A stretch of 64,000 nucleotides of DNA from Oxalobacteraceae bacterium OTU3CINTB1. Its GTDB lineage: Bacteria; Pseudomonadota; Gammaproteobacteria; Burkholderiales; Burkholderiaceae_D. The first letter of the stretch is position 1. Every line of letters starts with the position of its first letter. A program made the translations under genes and the position numbers. The stretch is taken from NCBI GenBank assembly GCA_024123955.1, contig CP099652.1, positions 2,046,001 through 2,110,000 on the forward strand. Reading direction: 5' to 3'. Below are positions 23,412 to 31,910 of this stretch, piece by piece. The notes below the pieces were generated by a model. That model ran no database searches and was not told the origin of the DNA. It saw only the letters and a list, made by a program, of their open reading frames with translations.

Positions 23412-24847
23412 CGGTGGCAGGGACCGCGCCCGGGGCGCGCAGGCCGCGTCCGCTGTCGCTGACCTTGCGGGTGGCGCTGCTGCTGTCGGCGGTGGCGGTG
23501 GCGACCTTCCTGGCCGTCGGCGCCTACCTGTACCAGACCCTGGCCAGCCAGATGGCCGAGCGCGACGATATCGAGTTGATCGGCAAGGTGGCGCAGATCC
23601 GCCGCATCCTGGCCGAGCTGCCGTCGCCGCAGGCGATCGTGCAAAATCCCCGTCCGCTGACGGAGGCCCTGTTCGGCCACGACGATTTCATGCTCAGCGT
23701 CAGGAGCCCGGACGGCATGACCTTGCTGCGCACCTCGCTGACTTCGCGGCCGCTGCCGCAGGTCGAGCGCGTGCCGCCGAAGCAGCCCCTGACCCTGGCC
23801 GACGTGCACGACTGGACCCCGGCCATGGGCACCGGCCGCATGGTCAGCGCGGTCGGGCTGGTGGGCGCGGACGGCCAGCCGGTGCAGATCACCCTGGCGC
23901 GCGAGCGCTCGGACCGGCTGCGCATCATGCGCAATTACGCGGTCGACCTGTTCGTCGCCTTGTGCGTGGGTGCCACCCTGGCGGCCTTGCTCGGCTACGC
24001 CATCGTACGCCACAGCATGCGACGCTTGCGCTCGGTCATCGGCAAGGCCAACGACATCAACACCAGCCGCCTGAACACCCGCCTGTCGGTGGAGGATGCG
24101 CCGGTCGAGCTGCGCGAAATGGGGCAAGCCTTCAACGCCATGCTCGACCGGCTGGAGGACGGCGTGCAGCGGTTGTCCGGCTTTGCCGCCGACCTCGCGC
24201 ACGACCTGCGCACGCCGGTCAACACCTTGATGATGGAGACCCAGGTGGCGCTGTCGCGTCCGCGTACGGTGCAGGAATACCAGGCGCTGCTGGCCTCCAA
24301 CTTCGAGGAATACGAGCGGCTGGGGCGCATGATCGAGAACACGCTGTTCCTGGCGCGGGTCGACAACGCCCAGTTGGGCCTGCGGCGCGAATCGGTCGAC
24401 CTGCGCGCCGAGCTGCAACGGCTCCATGACTATTTCGAGATCCTGGCCGACGATGTCGGCGTGCGGCTCACGGTCGAATCGCCGCAACTGCGGGCCGAGG
24501 CCGATCCGATGCTGTTGCAGCGCGCGGTGGGCAACCTGGTGTCGAACGCGATCCGCCACACGCCGGCCGGGGGCGAGGTGGCCTTGTCGGCGCGCGCTAC
24601 GGCCGACGGCGTGGAATTGGCGGTCAGCAACACCGGCCCCGGCATCGCCGCCGAACATTTGCCGCATATCTTCGACCGTTACTACCGGGCCGATGCGGCC
24701 CGCTCGGACCGCGCGCACTCGGCTGGGCTGGGCCTGTCCATCGTGCGCGCCATCATGGAATTGCATGGAGGTAAGATCCGGGTCGACAGCGTGCCGGGCG
24801 CCAGCACGGTTTTTTACCTGTCGTTTGAAAAAACGCAAAATATTTAA
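23408..24847 (+). CDS. Sensor histidine kinase (CusS-like heavy-metal type)
   Basis: This 479-residue membrane kinase is the partner of the preceding regulator. TM1 is at about 19-40 and TM2 at about 180-198, bracketing a roughly 140-residue periplasmic sensor. HAMP follows (about 200-252), then the DHp helix with H265 ([24 protein letters not shown]) and the HATPase domain ([52 protein letters not shown]). H-box and domain spacing fit the heavy-metal sensor subfamily. The start is GTG 23408, overlapping the regulator stop. The periplasmic domain lacks an obvious His/Met metal cluster, so the metal role is only inferred from subfamily resemblance. Confidence 0.92.
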   Translation: MTVAGTAPGARRPRPLSLTLRVALLLSAVAVATFLAVGAYLYQTLASQMAERDDIELIGKVAQIRRILAELPSPQAIVQNPRPLTEALFGHDDFMLSVRSPDGMTLLRTSLTSRPLPQVERVPPKQPLTLADVHDWTPAMGTGRMVSAVGLVGADGQPVQITLARERSDRLRIMRNYAVDLFVALCVGATLAALLGYAIVRHSMRRLRSVIGKANDINTSRLNTRLSVEDAPVELREMGQAFNAMLDRLEDGVQRLSGFAADLAHDLRTPVNTLMMETQVALSRPRTVQEYQALLASNFEEYERLGRMIENTLFLARVDNAQLGLRRESVDLRAELQRLHDYFEILADDVGVRLTVESPQLRAEADPMLLQRAVGNLVSNAIRHTPAGGEVALSARATADGVELAVSNTGPGIAAEHLPHIFDRYYRADAARSDRAHSAGLGLSIVRAIMELHGGKIRVDSVPGASTVFYLSFEKTQNI

Positions 24848-24934
24848 GAAAAGCCGTCGATTTGGTTTGTGCTGCTTCGTCGTGGAGGTAGAGTGGGATG
24901 TCTCACTCGGTTCCACCACACTTAGGAGATCACT

Positions 24935-25417
24935 ATGACTGCACAAGTAGAACCCGTCCCCCGCGACATGCATACGGTCACCCCGCACCTGGTCTGCGAC
25001 GGCGCGGCCGACGCCATCGAATTCTATAAAAAAGCCTTCAACGCCGTGGAAACGGCCCGCATGCAGACGCCGGACGGCAAGATCATGCACGCGAGCGTGC
25101 GCATCGGCGACTCCCATGTGATGCTGGTCGACGAGTTTCCCGATTACGGCAGCGTCGGCCCCAAAAAACTCAATGGCAGCCCGGTGACCCTGCACGTCTA
25201 CGTGCCGAACGTGGACCAGGTGTTCGAGCAGGCGGTCGCCGCCGGCGCCACCGTGCGCATGCCGGTGGAGAACCAGTTCTGGGGCGACCGCTACGGCCAG
25301 GTCGTCGATCCGTTCGGCCACAACTGGTCGATCGCCACGCACGTCAAGGACATGTCGCCGGAAGAGATGGGCGAGGCGATGCAGGCGATGAACCCTGAAT
25401 GCGGGCCACAATCATGA
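24935..25417 (+). CDS. VOC-family protein (PhnB/glyoxalase-like)
   Basis: This 160-residue vicinal-oxygen-chelate protein carries VTPHLVCDGAADAIEFYKKAFNAVE and FWGDRYGQVVDPFGHNWSIATH, the standard PhnB-like signature. It is the first gene of a run VOC - YCII - YCII-YCII - ECF sigma factor. This grouping with DGPF/YCII proteins is typical of the ECF42 sigma-factor neighbourhood. The reaction is unknown. Its last bases overlap the next start (ATGA at 25414-25417). TAGGAGATCACT precedes the start. Confidence 0.9.
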   Translation: MTAQVEPVPRDMHTVTPHLVCDGAADAIEFYKKAFNAVETARMQTPDGKIMHASVRIGDSHVMLVDEFPDYGSVGPKKLNGSPVTLHVYVPNVDQVFEQAVAAGATVRMPVENQFWGDRYGQVVDPFGHNWSIATHVKDMSPEEMGEAMQAMNPECGPQS

Positions 25418-25827
25418 GATTCATGATCATCGTCAAAGCCACCGAGGAGTCGGAAGCGGGCAAGATGCCAAGCACCGAATTGCTGACCGCCATGGGCAAG
25501 TTCAACGAGGAACTGGTCAACGCCGGCGTGCTGCTGGCGGGCGAGGGCCTGCAACCGAGCGCCAAGGGCGCGCGCATCCGCTACGAGGGCACCCAGCGCA
25601 CCGTCATCGACGGGCCGTTCCCGGAGACCCGGGAGCTGGTCGCCGGCTTCTGGCTGATCCAGGTCAAGTCGAAGGAGGAGGCCATCGAATGGATGAAGCG
25701 CTGTCCGAATCCGTCCGACGGGCCGTCCGAGATCGAGATCCGCCAGGTGTTCGAGCTGGAGGATTTCGGCGACGCCGCCACACCCGAGGTCGTAGCGCAG
25801 GAAGAAGCCTTGCGCGCACGCTTGTGA
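25414..25827 (+). CDS. YCII/DGPF-domain protein
   Basis: This 137-residue YCII-family protein starts MRFMIIVKATEESEAG and contains the name-giving DGPF motif (VIDGPFPETRELVAGFWLIQVKS), then EWMKRCP and EIEIRQVFE. YCII domains are ferredoxin-like folds; family members may be small enzymes or ligand binders, and no activity is known for this subgroup. It overlaps the VOC gene by 4 bases and is 50 bases from the tandem YCII gene. DGPF proteins are the conserved companions, and probable regulatory targets, of ECF42 sigma factors such as the one at 26680. Confidence 0.9.
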   Translation: MRFMIIVKATEESEAGKMPSTELLTAMGKFNEELVNAGVLLAGEGLQPSAKGARIRYEGTQRTVIDGPFPETRELVAGFWLIQVKSKEEAIEWMKRCPNPSDGPSEIEIRQVFELEDFGDAATPEVVAQEEALRARL

Positions 25828-25877
25828 AGCTGCTACCTTAGTATTCAACGACTACTAACATCTTCACAGGAGCAACA

Positions 25878-26690
25878 ATGGAATTCATGGTACTGCGCCG
25901 CGCCAACCAGAGCACGGAGCGGGGCGAGCAGCCGCCGGCGCTCGAGCCGGGCGTTTTCCTGCGCCCCAGCACCGAGGCGGTGCGCCTGACGCGCCGCGAC
26001 GGCGAGTGGCTGCAGAGCACCGGCCCATTTTCGCCCAAGGAGCTGGTCGCCGGTTTTACCCTGGTCGAGGCGGCCTCGCGCGAGGACGTCATCGAGCAGG
26101 TGCGCTGGTGGCCCCTGTTCGACAGCGGCGCGGTCTATGAAATCCGCGATCCCGGTTGCGTCGGCGGCTGCCACAGCATCGACGAGCGCGGCACGGTGCT
26201 GGGCAACATGCCGCAACGCGACGTCGCGCTCAAACGCTATGTGGTATTCCTGCGCTCGGACGTCGAGGCGGAGGCCGACCTGATGCCGCCGGCCGAAGTC
26301 ATCGATCGCATGAACGAAACCAACGAGGCGGCCGTGCGCGAGCGCGTGCTGCTGGCCGGCGCCGGCCTGCGCGGCACCGGCACCGGCGCGCGCGTGCATT
26401 TCGCCAATTCGAAAACCACCGTGGTGGACGGCCCGTTCACGGAAGTGAAAGAGTTGATCGCCGGTTATTGGATGGTGCAGGCCGCCACCCGCGAAGAAGC
26501 CACCGCCTGGGCCAAGGCGTATCCGTATCCGCACCCGGGCGACCTGACCCTGGAGATCCGCGAGGCGTGCGAGCGCATCGAACACCAGGAATTCACCCCG
26601 GAGATGCGCGCCGCCGAGGAGCGCCTGCGCGCCGAACTGCTGGAAGCGGGCCTGCGCGGCGCCTTCAGCAAGAAGAACCGTGGCCTCTGA
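25878..26690 (+). CDS. Tandem YCII-domain protein
   Basis: This 270-residue protein is a fusion of two YCII modules. The first (about 1-95) is degenerate: GPFSPKELVAGFTLVEAASREDVIEQVRWWP keeps the GPF/ELVAGF core, but its DGPF has become TGPF. The second (about 110-230) is canonical, with TTVVDGPFTEVKELIAGYWMVQAATREEA. It appears to be a duplicated relative of the preceding gene. CAGGAGCAAC precedes the ATG at 25878. Its end overlaps the sigma factor gene by 11 bases, so the two are probably co-translated. Function unknown. Confidence 0.87.
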   Translation: MEFMVLRRANQSTERGEQPPALEPGVFLRPSTEAVRLTRRDGEWLQSTGPFSPKELVAGFTLVEAASREDVIEQVRWWPLFDSGAVYEIRDPGCVGGCHSIDERGTVLGNMPQRDVALKRYVVFLRSDVEAEADLMPPAEVIDRMNETNEAAVRERVLLAGAGLRGTGTGARVHFANSKTTVVDGPFTEVKELIAGYWMVQAATREEATAWAKAYPYPHPGDLTLEIREACERIEHQEFTPEMRAAEERLRAELLEAGLRGAFSKKNRGL

Positions 26691-27978
26691 CGTCGCCCGG
26701 ATCGTCGAGGCGGTATGGCGGATGGAATCCGCCAAGATCATCGCCGTGCTGGCGCGCATGCTGCGCGATGTCGGCCAGGCCGAGGAACTGGCGCAGGACG
26801 CGCTGGTGCTGGCGCTGGAGCGCTGGCCCGAGAGCGGCGTGCCCGAGCAGCCGGCCGCGTGGCTGACCACCGTCGCCAAAAACCGCGCGCTGGACGTGCT
26901 GCGGCGGCGCCAGCTGCATCAGGAAAAGGAGCCGGCGCTCACCTACGAAATCGAAGGCACGTTGCAGGACGCCGCGCCCGACCTGGAGGCGGCGGTGGCC
27001 GACGCGCTGGAAAACGACATCGGCGACGATCTGCTGCGGCTGGTGTTCGTCGCTTGCCATCCGATTCTGCCGACCGACGGCCGGGTGGCGCTGACCTTGC
27101 GCCTGCTGGGCGGCTTGAGCACGGAGGAGATCGCTCGCGCCTTCCTGGTGCCGGAATCGACGGTGGCGCAGCGCATTGTGCGCGCCAAGCGCACCCTGGC
27201 CGAGGCCAAGGTGCCGTTCGAGGCGCCGCGCGCGCACGAGCTGGTCGAGCGGCTGGCGTCGGTGCTGCAGGTGGTCTATCTGATTTATAACGAGGGCTAT
27301 TCGGCCAGTGCCGGCGCGGACTGGATGCGGCCGGCGCTGTGCGAGGAAGCGCTGCGGCTGGGACGCATCCTGGCCGAGCTGGCGCCGCAGGAGCCGGAGG
27401 TGCATGGGCTGGTGGCGCTGATGGAGATCCAGTCGTCGCGCGCCCGTGCCAGGGTGGGGCCGGGCGGCGAGCCGATACTGTTGCTGGAGCAGGATCGTTC
27501 GCGCTGGGACCAGTTGCTGATACGGCGCGGCTTGTCGGCGCTGGCGCGGGCCGAGCGAACCGGCCGGGGGCTGGGGCCGTATGGCGTGCAGGCGGCGATC
27601 GCCGCTTGTCATGCGCGGGCGCGGTTGGCAGGCGATACGGACTGGGGGCGGATCGCGGCGTTGTATGACGCGTTGTCGCAGCTGGCGCCGTCGCCGGTGG
27701 TCGAGCTGAACCGGGCCGTCGCGGTGTCGATGGCGTTCGGGCCGGAGGCGGGGCTGGAGGTGGTGGACGGCTTGCTGGAGGTGGCGGCGCTGAAAAATTA
27801 CCATCTGCTGCCAAGCGTGCGCGGGGATTTCCTGGCCAAGCTGGGGCGCAATGACGAGGCCAGGGCGGAGCTGGAGCGCGCCGCGCAATTGACGCAGAAC
27901 GAACGCGAGCGGACGTTGCTGCTGGCGCGCGCCGGCCAGCTGCGCATAAAGACCTCGGGGACACGTAGGGGGGATTAG
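26680..27978 (+). CDS. ECF42-type RNA polymerase sigma factor with C-terminal extension
   Basis: This 432-residue sigma factor has sigma region 2 at about 10-80 (VLARMLRDVGQAEELAQDALVLALERWP) and region 4 at about 115-175 (LTLRLLGGLSTEEIARAFLVPESTVAQRIVRAKRTL). A roughly 240-residue C-terminal domain follows (NEGYSASAGADWMRPALCEEALRLGRIL, LYDALSQLAPSPVVELNRAVAVSMAFGPEAGLEVVDGL, TPR-like). This long extension plus the DGPF neighbours defines the ECF42 group, which lacks an anti-sigma factor and uses the extension for control. None is seen here. The start is GTG 26680. The last residues (TSGTRRGD) are encoded by the repeat at 27961-28060, so the natural C-terminus may have been altered. Confidence 0.92.
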   Translation: MASDVARIVEAVWRMESAKIIAVLARMLRDVGQAEELAQDALVLALERWPESGVPEQPAAWLTTVAKNRALDVLRRRQLHQEKEPALTYEIEGTLQDAAPDLEAAVADALENDIGDDLLRLVFVACHPILPTDGRVALTLRLLGGLSTEEIARAFLVPESTVAQRIVRAKRTLAEAKVPFEAPRAHELVERLASVLQVVYLIYNEGYSASAGADWMRPALCEEALRLGRILAELAPQEPEVHGLVALMEIQSSRARARVGPGGEPILLLEQDRSRWDQLLIRRGLSALARAERTGRGLGPYGVQAAIAACHARARLAGDTDWGRIAALYDALSQLAPSPVVELNRAVAVSMAFGPEAGLEVVDGLLEVAALKNYHLLPSVRGDFLAKLGRNDEARAELERAAQLTQNERERTLLLARAGQLRIKTSGTRRGD

Positions 27979-28060
27979 GCGGAACGCCGTAATCCACCAT
28001 TGTATGCGCTGCCGCAACGCATGCATGGCGGATTACGCTGCGCTAATCCGCCCTACGTGT
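27961..28060. repeat. Long imperfect inverted repeat (REP-like)
   Basis: The left arm starting ACACGTAGGGGGGATTAG (27961) is mirrored by the right arm ending GGGCGGATTAGCG on the opposite strand (28027-28060), with about 30 paired bases and small bulges. The element separates the convergent sigma-factor and msrC genes and supplies the stop codon of the former. Palindromes of this GGATTA/TAATCC type are common intergenic repeats in proteobacteria. It could also work as a two-way terminator, though there is no clear T-run. Confidence 0.75.
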
Positions 28061-28092
28061 TTCCGAGGTTTTTCCACGGCCAATGGCCGAGG

Positions 28093-28605
28093 TTATGCGT
28101 CCGTCAGCGTCGCTTCCAGCACCTTCACCAGCGCCTCGATGCCATCGGCATCGGTCCGGTCGAAACGGTTCGGCAGCGGGCTGTCCAGATCGAACACGCC
28201 GACGATTTCGCCGTCGGCGCCGCGCACCGGCACCACCAGCTCCGAGCGCGAGTTCACATCACAGGCGATATGCCCCGGGAACGCATGCACATCCGGCACG
28301 ACAATCGATTTACCCTCCACCACCGTGGTGCCGCATACCCCGCGCCCCTTCTTGATGCGGATGCAGGCCGGCTTGCCCTGGAACGGTCCGAGCACCAGCT
28401 CGTCGCCCTTGAGGAAGTAAAACCCGGCCCAGTTCAAGCCCGGCATGCTGTTGAACACCAGCGAACTGAAGTTGGCGGTGTTGGCGATCAAGTCGCTCTC
28501 GCCGTGCACCAGCCCGGTCAGTTGCGAGCGCAGGTCGTCGAACATGGCGCGCTTGGCTTCCGGCGTGTCGGTGCTGTAGGCGGTGTCACTGAGGGTGAAA
28601 GTCAT
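28093..28605 (-). CDS. msrC: Free methionine (R)-sulfoxide reductase (GAF-domain)
   Basis: This 170-residue single-GAF enzyme reduces free methionine-R-sulfoxide. The three cysteines of the family are present: C81 (GKPACIRIKKGRGVCG), C91 in the same motif and C115 (HIACDVNSRSELVVPV). The last two form the recycling disulfide around the active site. LNWAGFYF and GVFDLDSP are the usual GAF edges. It is convergent with the ECF sigma gene and separated from it by the palindromic repeat. The start is the ATG at 28605. It is a cytoplasmic oxidative-damage repair function, and identification is secure. Confidence 0.93.
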   Translation of the reverse strand: MTFTLSDTAYSTDTPEAKRAMFDDLRSQLTGLVHGESDLIANTANFSSLVFNSMPGLNWAGFYFLKGDELVLGPFQGKPACIRIKKGRGVCGTTVVEGKSIVVPDVHAFPGHIACDVNSRSELVVPVRGADGEIVGVFDLDSPLPNRFDRTDADGIEALVKVLEATLTDA

Positions 28606-28831
28606 AATATTCTGATAATCAATTGTGTCGATTGAGGGTCCGCGAAGCGCGGGTAGGCTTCGGCCAAGCCGCTATGGTAGCCCAAGCGGGCAAGACGCGC
28701 AGCAGACCGTCCGCCCTCCTACGGTAATTTAGGCAGTCTCCGATGGCGCGTGCCTGCCATGCAGGCTACTCTTGTCGCAGTGCGTCACGACGTCCAGGGG
28801 CGCGTCTTTTACCAATTAAAACGGAAACTTT

Positions 28832-29083
28832 ATGTCGACCAGAAAAAAGAACGCCGACTCACAGCGTCAGGGCAAGCCAAAAAATAATGACAAGCAAGAA
28901 CAGCAGCAACAGCAACCACCACCACGACACACCGGCAGCGAGGGCGGACCTGTACAGCCAAGCCCAACTGTAAGAGGCCTCGACCTCGCCGCCATGCTGA
29001 TGATAGGCGACGAACATGTCGTCATCAACGGCCAGGAAGACGACAACATCAGCTTCATGGCGGAGTTTATCGATCCCTCATGA
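28832..29083 (+). CDS. Small Gln-rich hypothetical protein
   Basis: This is an unrecognised 83-residue protein. The first 45 residues are charged, Lys/Asn/Gln-rich and surely disordered (KPKNNDKQEQQQQQPPPRH). The last 35 (VRGLDLAAMLMIGDEHVVINGQEDDNISFMAEFIDPS) look like a short folded or amphipathic module with an acidic end. The ATG has a weak upstream site (GGAAACTTT). No partner is evident; the downstream repair cassette starts 84 bases later on the same strand. Codon use is in line with its surroundings except for the Gln run. It may be real but is not certain. Confidence 0.5.
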   Translation: MSTRKKNADSQRQGKPKNNDKQEQQQQQPPPRHTGSEGGPVQPSPTVRGLDLAAMLMIGDEHVVINGQEDDNISFMAEFIDPS

Positions 29084-29167
29084 AGGTGCGCTGCCTGACA
29101 GACGCGGGCATGGGACGGGCGACAGAATCGGCTATCGTGGCTAAACGCCGTTTTCTGAAAGCTGTTC

Positions 29168-30274
29168 ATGTCCACATCCACATCAACGCCATCCGACTTG
29201 GTGGTCGTCCGTAAGGAAGGCCTGTATTGCGTGCCCGGCCAGTTCTACATCGACCCTTGGCGGCCGGTGGAACGCGCCGTCATCACGCACGCCCACGGCG
29301 ACCATGCCCGGGGCGGCCATCAGCACTATCTGACGGCCGAGACGGGTGTGAACGTCGTGAAGTCGCGCCTGGGCCCGATCCACATCGAGGGCCTGGCCTA
29401 TGGCGAGCGGGTGGTGCACAACGGCGTGACGATCTCGCTGCACCCGGCCGGTCACGTGCTGGGCTCGGCACAGGTGCGCATGGAGTACCAGGGCCAGGTG
29501 TGGGTGGCGTCCGGCGACTACAAGGTCGAGGCGGACAGCACCTGCACGCCGTTCGAGCCGGTGCGCTGCGATACCTTCATCACCGAATCCACCTTCGGCC
29601 TGCCGATCTACCAATGGCAGCCGCAGCAGGAAGTGTATGACGACATCAACGACTGGTGGCGCGCCAACGCCGAGCAGGGGCGCGCCAGCGTCATGCAGTG
29701 CTACAGCTTCGGCAAGGCGCAGCGCATCCTGAGCGGACTCGATCCCGATATCGGCCCGATCATCTGCCACGGCGCGGTGCAGACCCTGAACCAGGTCTAC
29801 CGCGACGACGGCGTGTGGCTGCCGCCGACCGTCATGGTCGGCGAGGTCGACAAGCAGGCCATCGGCCGCGCCATGGTCATCGCGCCGCCGTCGGCCGCCG
29901 GTTCGCCGTGGATCAAGCGCTTCGGCGACTTCAGCGACGCCTTCGCCAGCGGCTGGATGCAGTTGCGCGGCGCGCGGCGCCGGCGCGGCGTCGATCGCGG
30001 CTTTGTGTTGTCCGACCACGCCGACTGGCCGGGACTGATGCAGGCGATCTCCGCCACAGGCGCCGAGCGCGTGATCGTCACCCATGGCTCGATCCCGGTG
30101 CTGGTGCGCTGGTTGCAGCAGCAGGGCTTGCAGGCCAGCGGCTTCGACACCGAATACGGCGACGACGAGGCCGACGAAGTCGCGGCCGCCGGCATTGCGG
30201 CGGACCCCGTGGCGACAGCCGCCGCCCGGTCGGATAACCCGGTCACCGCGACGGAAGGAGCCGCCGATGCGTGA
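29168..30274 (+). CDS. Ligase-associated DNA exonuclease (metallo-beta-lactamase fold)
   Basis: This 368-residue metallo-beta-lactamase/beta-CASP-type nuclease has HAHGDH (41-46) as metal motif, HPAGHVLGSAQV, SGDYK and a late SDHADW. These are the ordered motifs of the group called ligase-associated exonuclease, whose known members are metal-dependent 3'-processing DNA nucleases. It is the first of four overlapping genes with a DNA ligase, an Lhr-type helicase and a PdeM-like phosphoesterase, a cassette found in many proteobacteria and tied to DNA damage repair. The last 40 residues (Ala/Asp-rich) are an extra tail. The gene overlaps the ligase start by 8 bases. Confidence 0.92.
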   Translation: MSTSTSTPSDLVVVRKEGLYCVPGQFYIDPWRPVERAVITHAHGDHARGGHQHYLTAETGVNVVKSRLGPIHIEGLAYGERVVHNGVTISLHPAGHVLGSAQVRMEYQGQVWVASGDYKVEADSTCTPFEPVRCDTFITESTFGLPIYQWQPQQEVYDDINDWWRANAEQGRASVMQCYSFGKAQRILSGLDPDIGPIICHGAVQTLNQVYRDDGVWLPPTVMVGEVDKQAIGRAMVIAPPSAAGSPWIKRFGDFSDAFASGWMQLRGARRRRGVDRGFVLSDHADWPGLMQAISATGAERVIVTHGSIPVLVRWLQQQGLQASGFDTEYGDDEADEVAAAGIAADPVATAAARSDNPVTATEGAADA

Positions 30275-31910
30275 TTTTGCCCGTCTCTACGCGGAACTCG
30301 ACGAAACCACCTCCACCAGCCGCAAGCTGGCGGCGTTGCAAGCCTACTTCACCAGCGCGGCGCCGCAGGACGCGGCCTGGGCGGTGTACTTCCTGGCCGG
30401 CGGCAAGCCGCGTCAGGCGGTGCCGACCAAGCTGCTGCGCCAGTTCGCCATCGAATACTCGGGCCTGGACGACTGGCTGTTCGACGAGTGCTACCACGCC
30501 GTCGGCGACCTGGCCGAGACCATCGCCCACATCCTGCCGCCGCCGAGCCAGCCGAGCGACATCGGCCTGGCCGACTGGATCGAGCTGGGCATCGCGCCGT
30601 TGCGCGGCGCCGCGCCGGAAGCGGTGCGCTCCGCGCTGCTGCTGTACTGGGACCAGCTCGACACGCGCGAGCGCTTCCTGCTCACCAAGCTGATCGGCGG
30701 CGGCTTCCGCGTCGGCGTGTCGCGCTTGCTGGTGACGCGCGCACTCAGCGCCATCGCCAACCTCGACAGCAAGCTGGTGGCGCAGCGTCTGATGGGCTGG
30801 ACCGACGGCAGCGTCAGCCCGACGGCGGCCGGTTTCCTGCAATTGATCGCCGCCCATACGCCGGAGGAGCACGCGCAGCGCGGCGGCCAGCCGTATCCGT
30901 TCTTCCTGGCGCACGCGTTGCTCGACCGCGAACCGGCCTCGCTGGGAGAGTTGTCGGACTGGCAGGTCGAATGGAAATACGACGGCATGCGCGCGCAGCT
31001 GGTCAGCCGCGAAGGCCAGAACTGGCTGTGGTCGCGCGGCGAGGATTTGATCACCGAGCGCTTTCCGGAACTGGCCGCGCTGCGCCTGCCCGACGGCGTG
31101 GTGATCGACGGCGAGATCTTGATCTGGCATGGCGGCAACGCCCCGGCGCCGTTCGCCGACCTGCAAAAGCGCATGGGGCGCAAGCAGGTGTCGGCGCGCC
31201 TGCTGGGCGAACTGCCGGCCGTGCTGGTGGCCTACGACCTGCTGGAGATGGACGGCCGCGACCTGCGCGAGCTGCCGCAATCGGAGCGCCGGCGCATGCT
31301 CGAACAACTGGTGAGCATGCTGCGCGCGCAGCAGGCGGCGCCGCAGCTGCGCCTGTCGCCGCTGATCACGGCCGACAGCTGGGCGCATCTGGCGCAAATC
31401 CGCGAGGAATCGCGCGAGCGCGGCGTCGAAGGCATGATGCTCAAGGCGAACGACGCCAGGTACGGCGTGGGCCGCACCAAGAACGTCGGCACCTGGTGGA
31501 AGTGGAAGATCGATCCGTACAGCGTCGACGCGGTGCTGATCTACGCGCAAAGCGGCCACGGGCGGCGCGCCTCGCTGTACACCGACTACACCTTCGCCGT
31601 CTGGGAACAGGAAGATGGTGGCGAGCGCAAGCTGGTGCCGTTCGCCAAGGCCTATTCCGGCTTGACCGATGCCGAGATCGCCAAGGTCGACCAGGCCATC
31701 CGCAAGACCACGGTGGAAAAATTCGGGCCGGTGCGCAGCGTCACGCCCAGCATGGTGTTCGAGATCGGCTTCGAAGGCATCGCCAGCTCGCCGCGCCACA
31801 AGTCCGGCATCGCCGTGCGCTTTCCCCGCATCCTGCGCCAGCGCGACGATAAATCGATCGACGAGGCCGACACGCTCGACACGCTGAAAAGCCTGCTGGC
31901 CACATCATGA
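30267..31910 (+). CDS. ATP-dependent DNA ligase of the repair cassette
   Basis: This 547-residue ligase has an N-terminal DNA-binding domain (about 1-200), then a nucleotidyltransferase domain whose AMP-accepting lysine is K237 in [11 protein letters not shown] (motif I). Motifs [25 protein letters not shown] (motif III), [18 protein letters not shown] (motif IV) and TWWKWKIDP (motif V) are all present. An OB-fold ends the protein. Related ligases are named 'cisplatin damage response' ligases. This should be a second ligase beside the NAD-dependent LigA of the cell. The ATG at 30267 lies inside the end of the exonuclease gene. The stop overlaps the helicase start (ATGA). Confidence 0.94.
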   Translation: MRDFARLYAELDETTSTSRKLAALQAYFTSAAPQDAAWAVYFLAGGKPRQAVPTKLLRQFAIEYSGLDDWLFDECYHAVGDLAETIAHILPPPSQPSDIGLADWIELGIAPLRGAAPEAVRSALLLYWDQLDTRERFLLTKLIGGGFRVGVSRLLVTRALSAIANLDSKLVAQRLMGWTDGSVSPTAAGFLQLIAAHTPEEHAQRGGQPYPFFLAHALLDREPASLGELSDWQVEWKYDGMRAQLVSREGQNWLWSRGEDLITERFPELAALRLPDGVVIDGEILIWHGGNAPAPFADLQKRMGRKQVSARLLGELPAVLVAYDLLEMDGRDLRELPQSERRRMLEQLVSMLRAQQAAPQLRLSPLITADSWAHLAQIREESRERGVEGMMLKANDARYGVGRTKNVGTWWKWKIDPYSVDAVLIYAQSGHGRRASLYTDYTFAVWEQEDGGERKLVPFAKAYSGLTDAEIAKVDQAIRKTTVEKFGPVRSVTPSMVFEIGFEGIASSPRHKSGIAVRFPRILRQRDDKSIDEADTLDTLKSLLATS

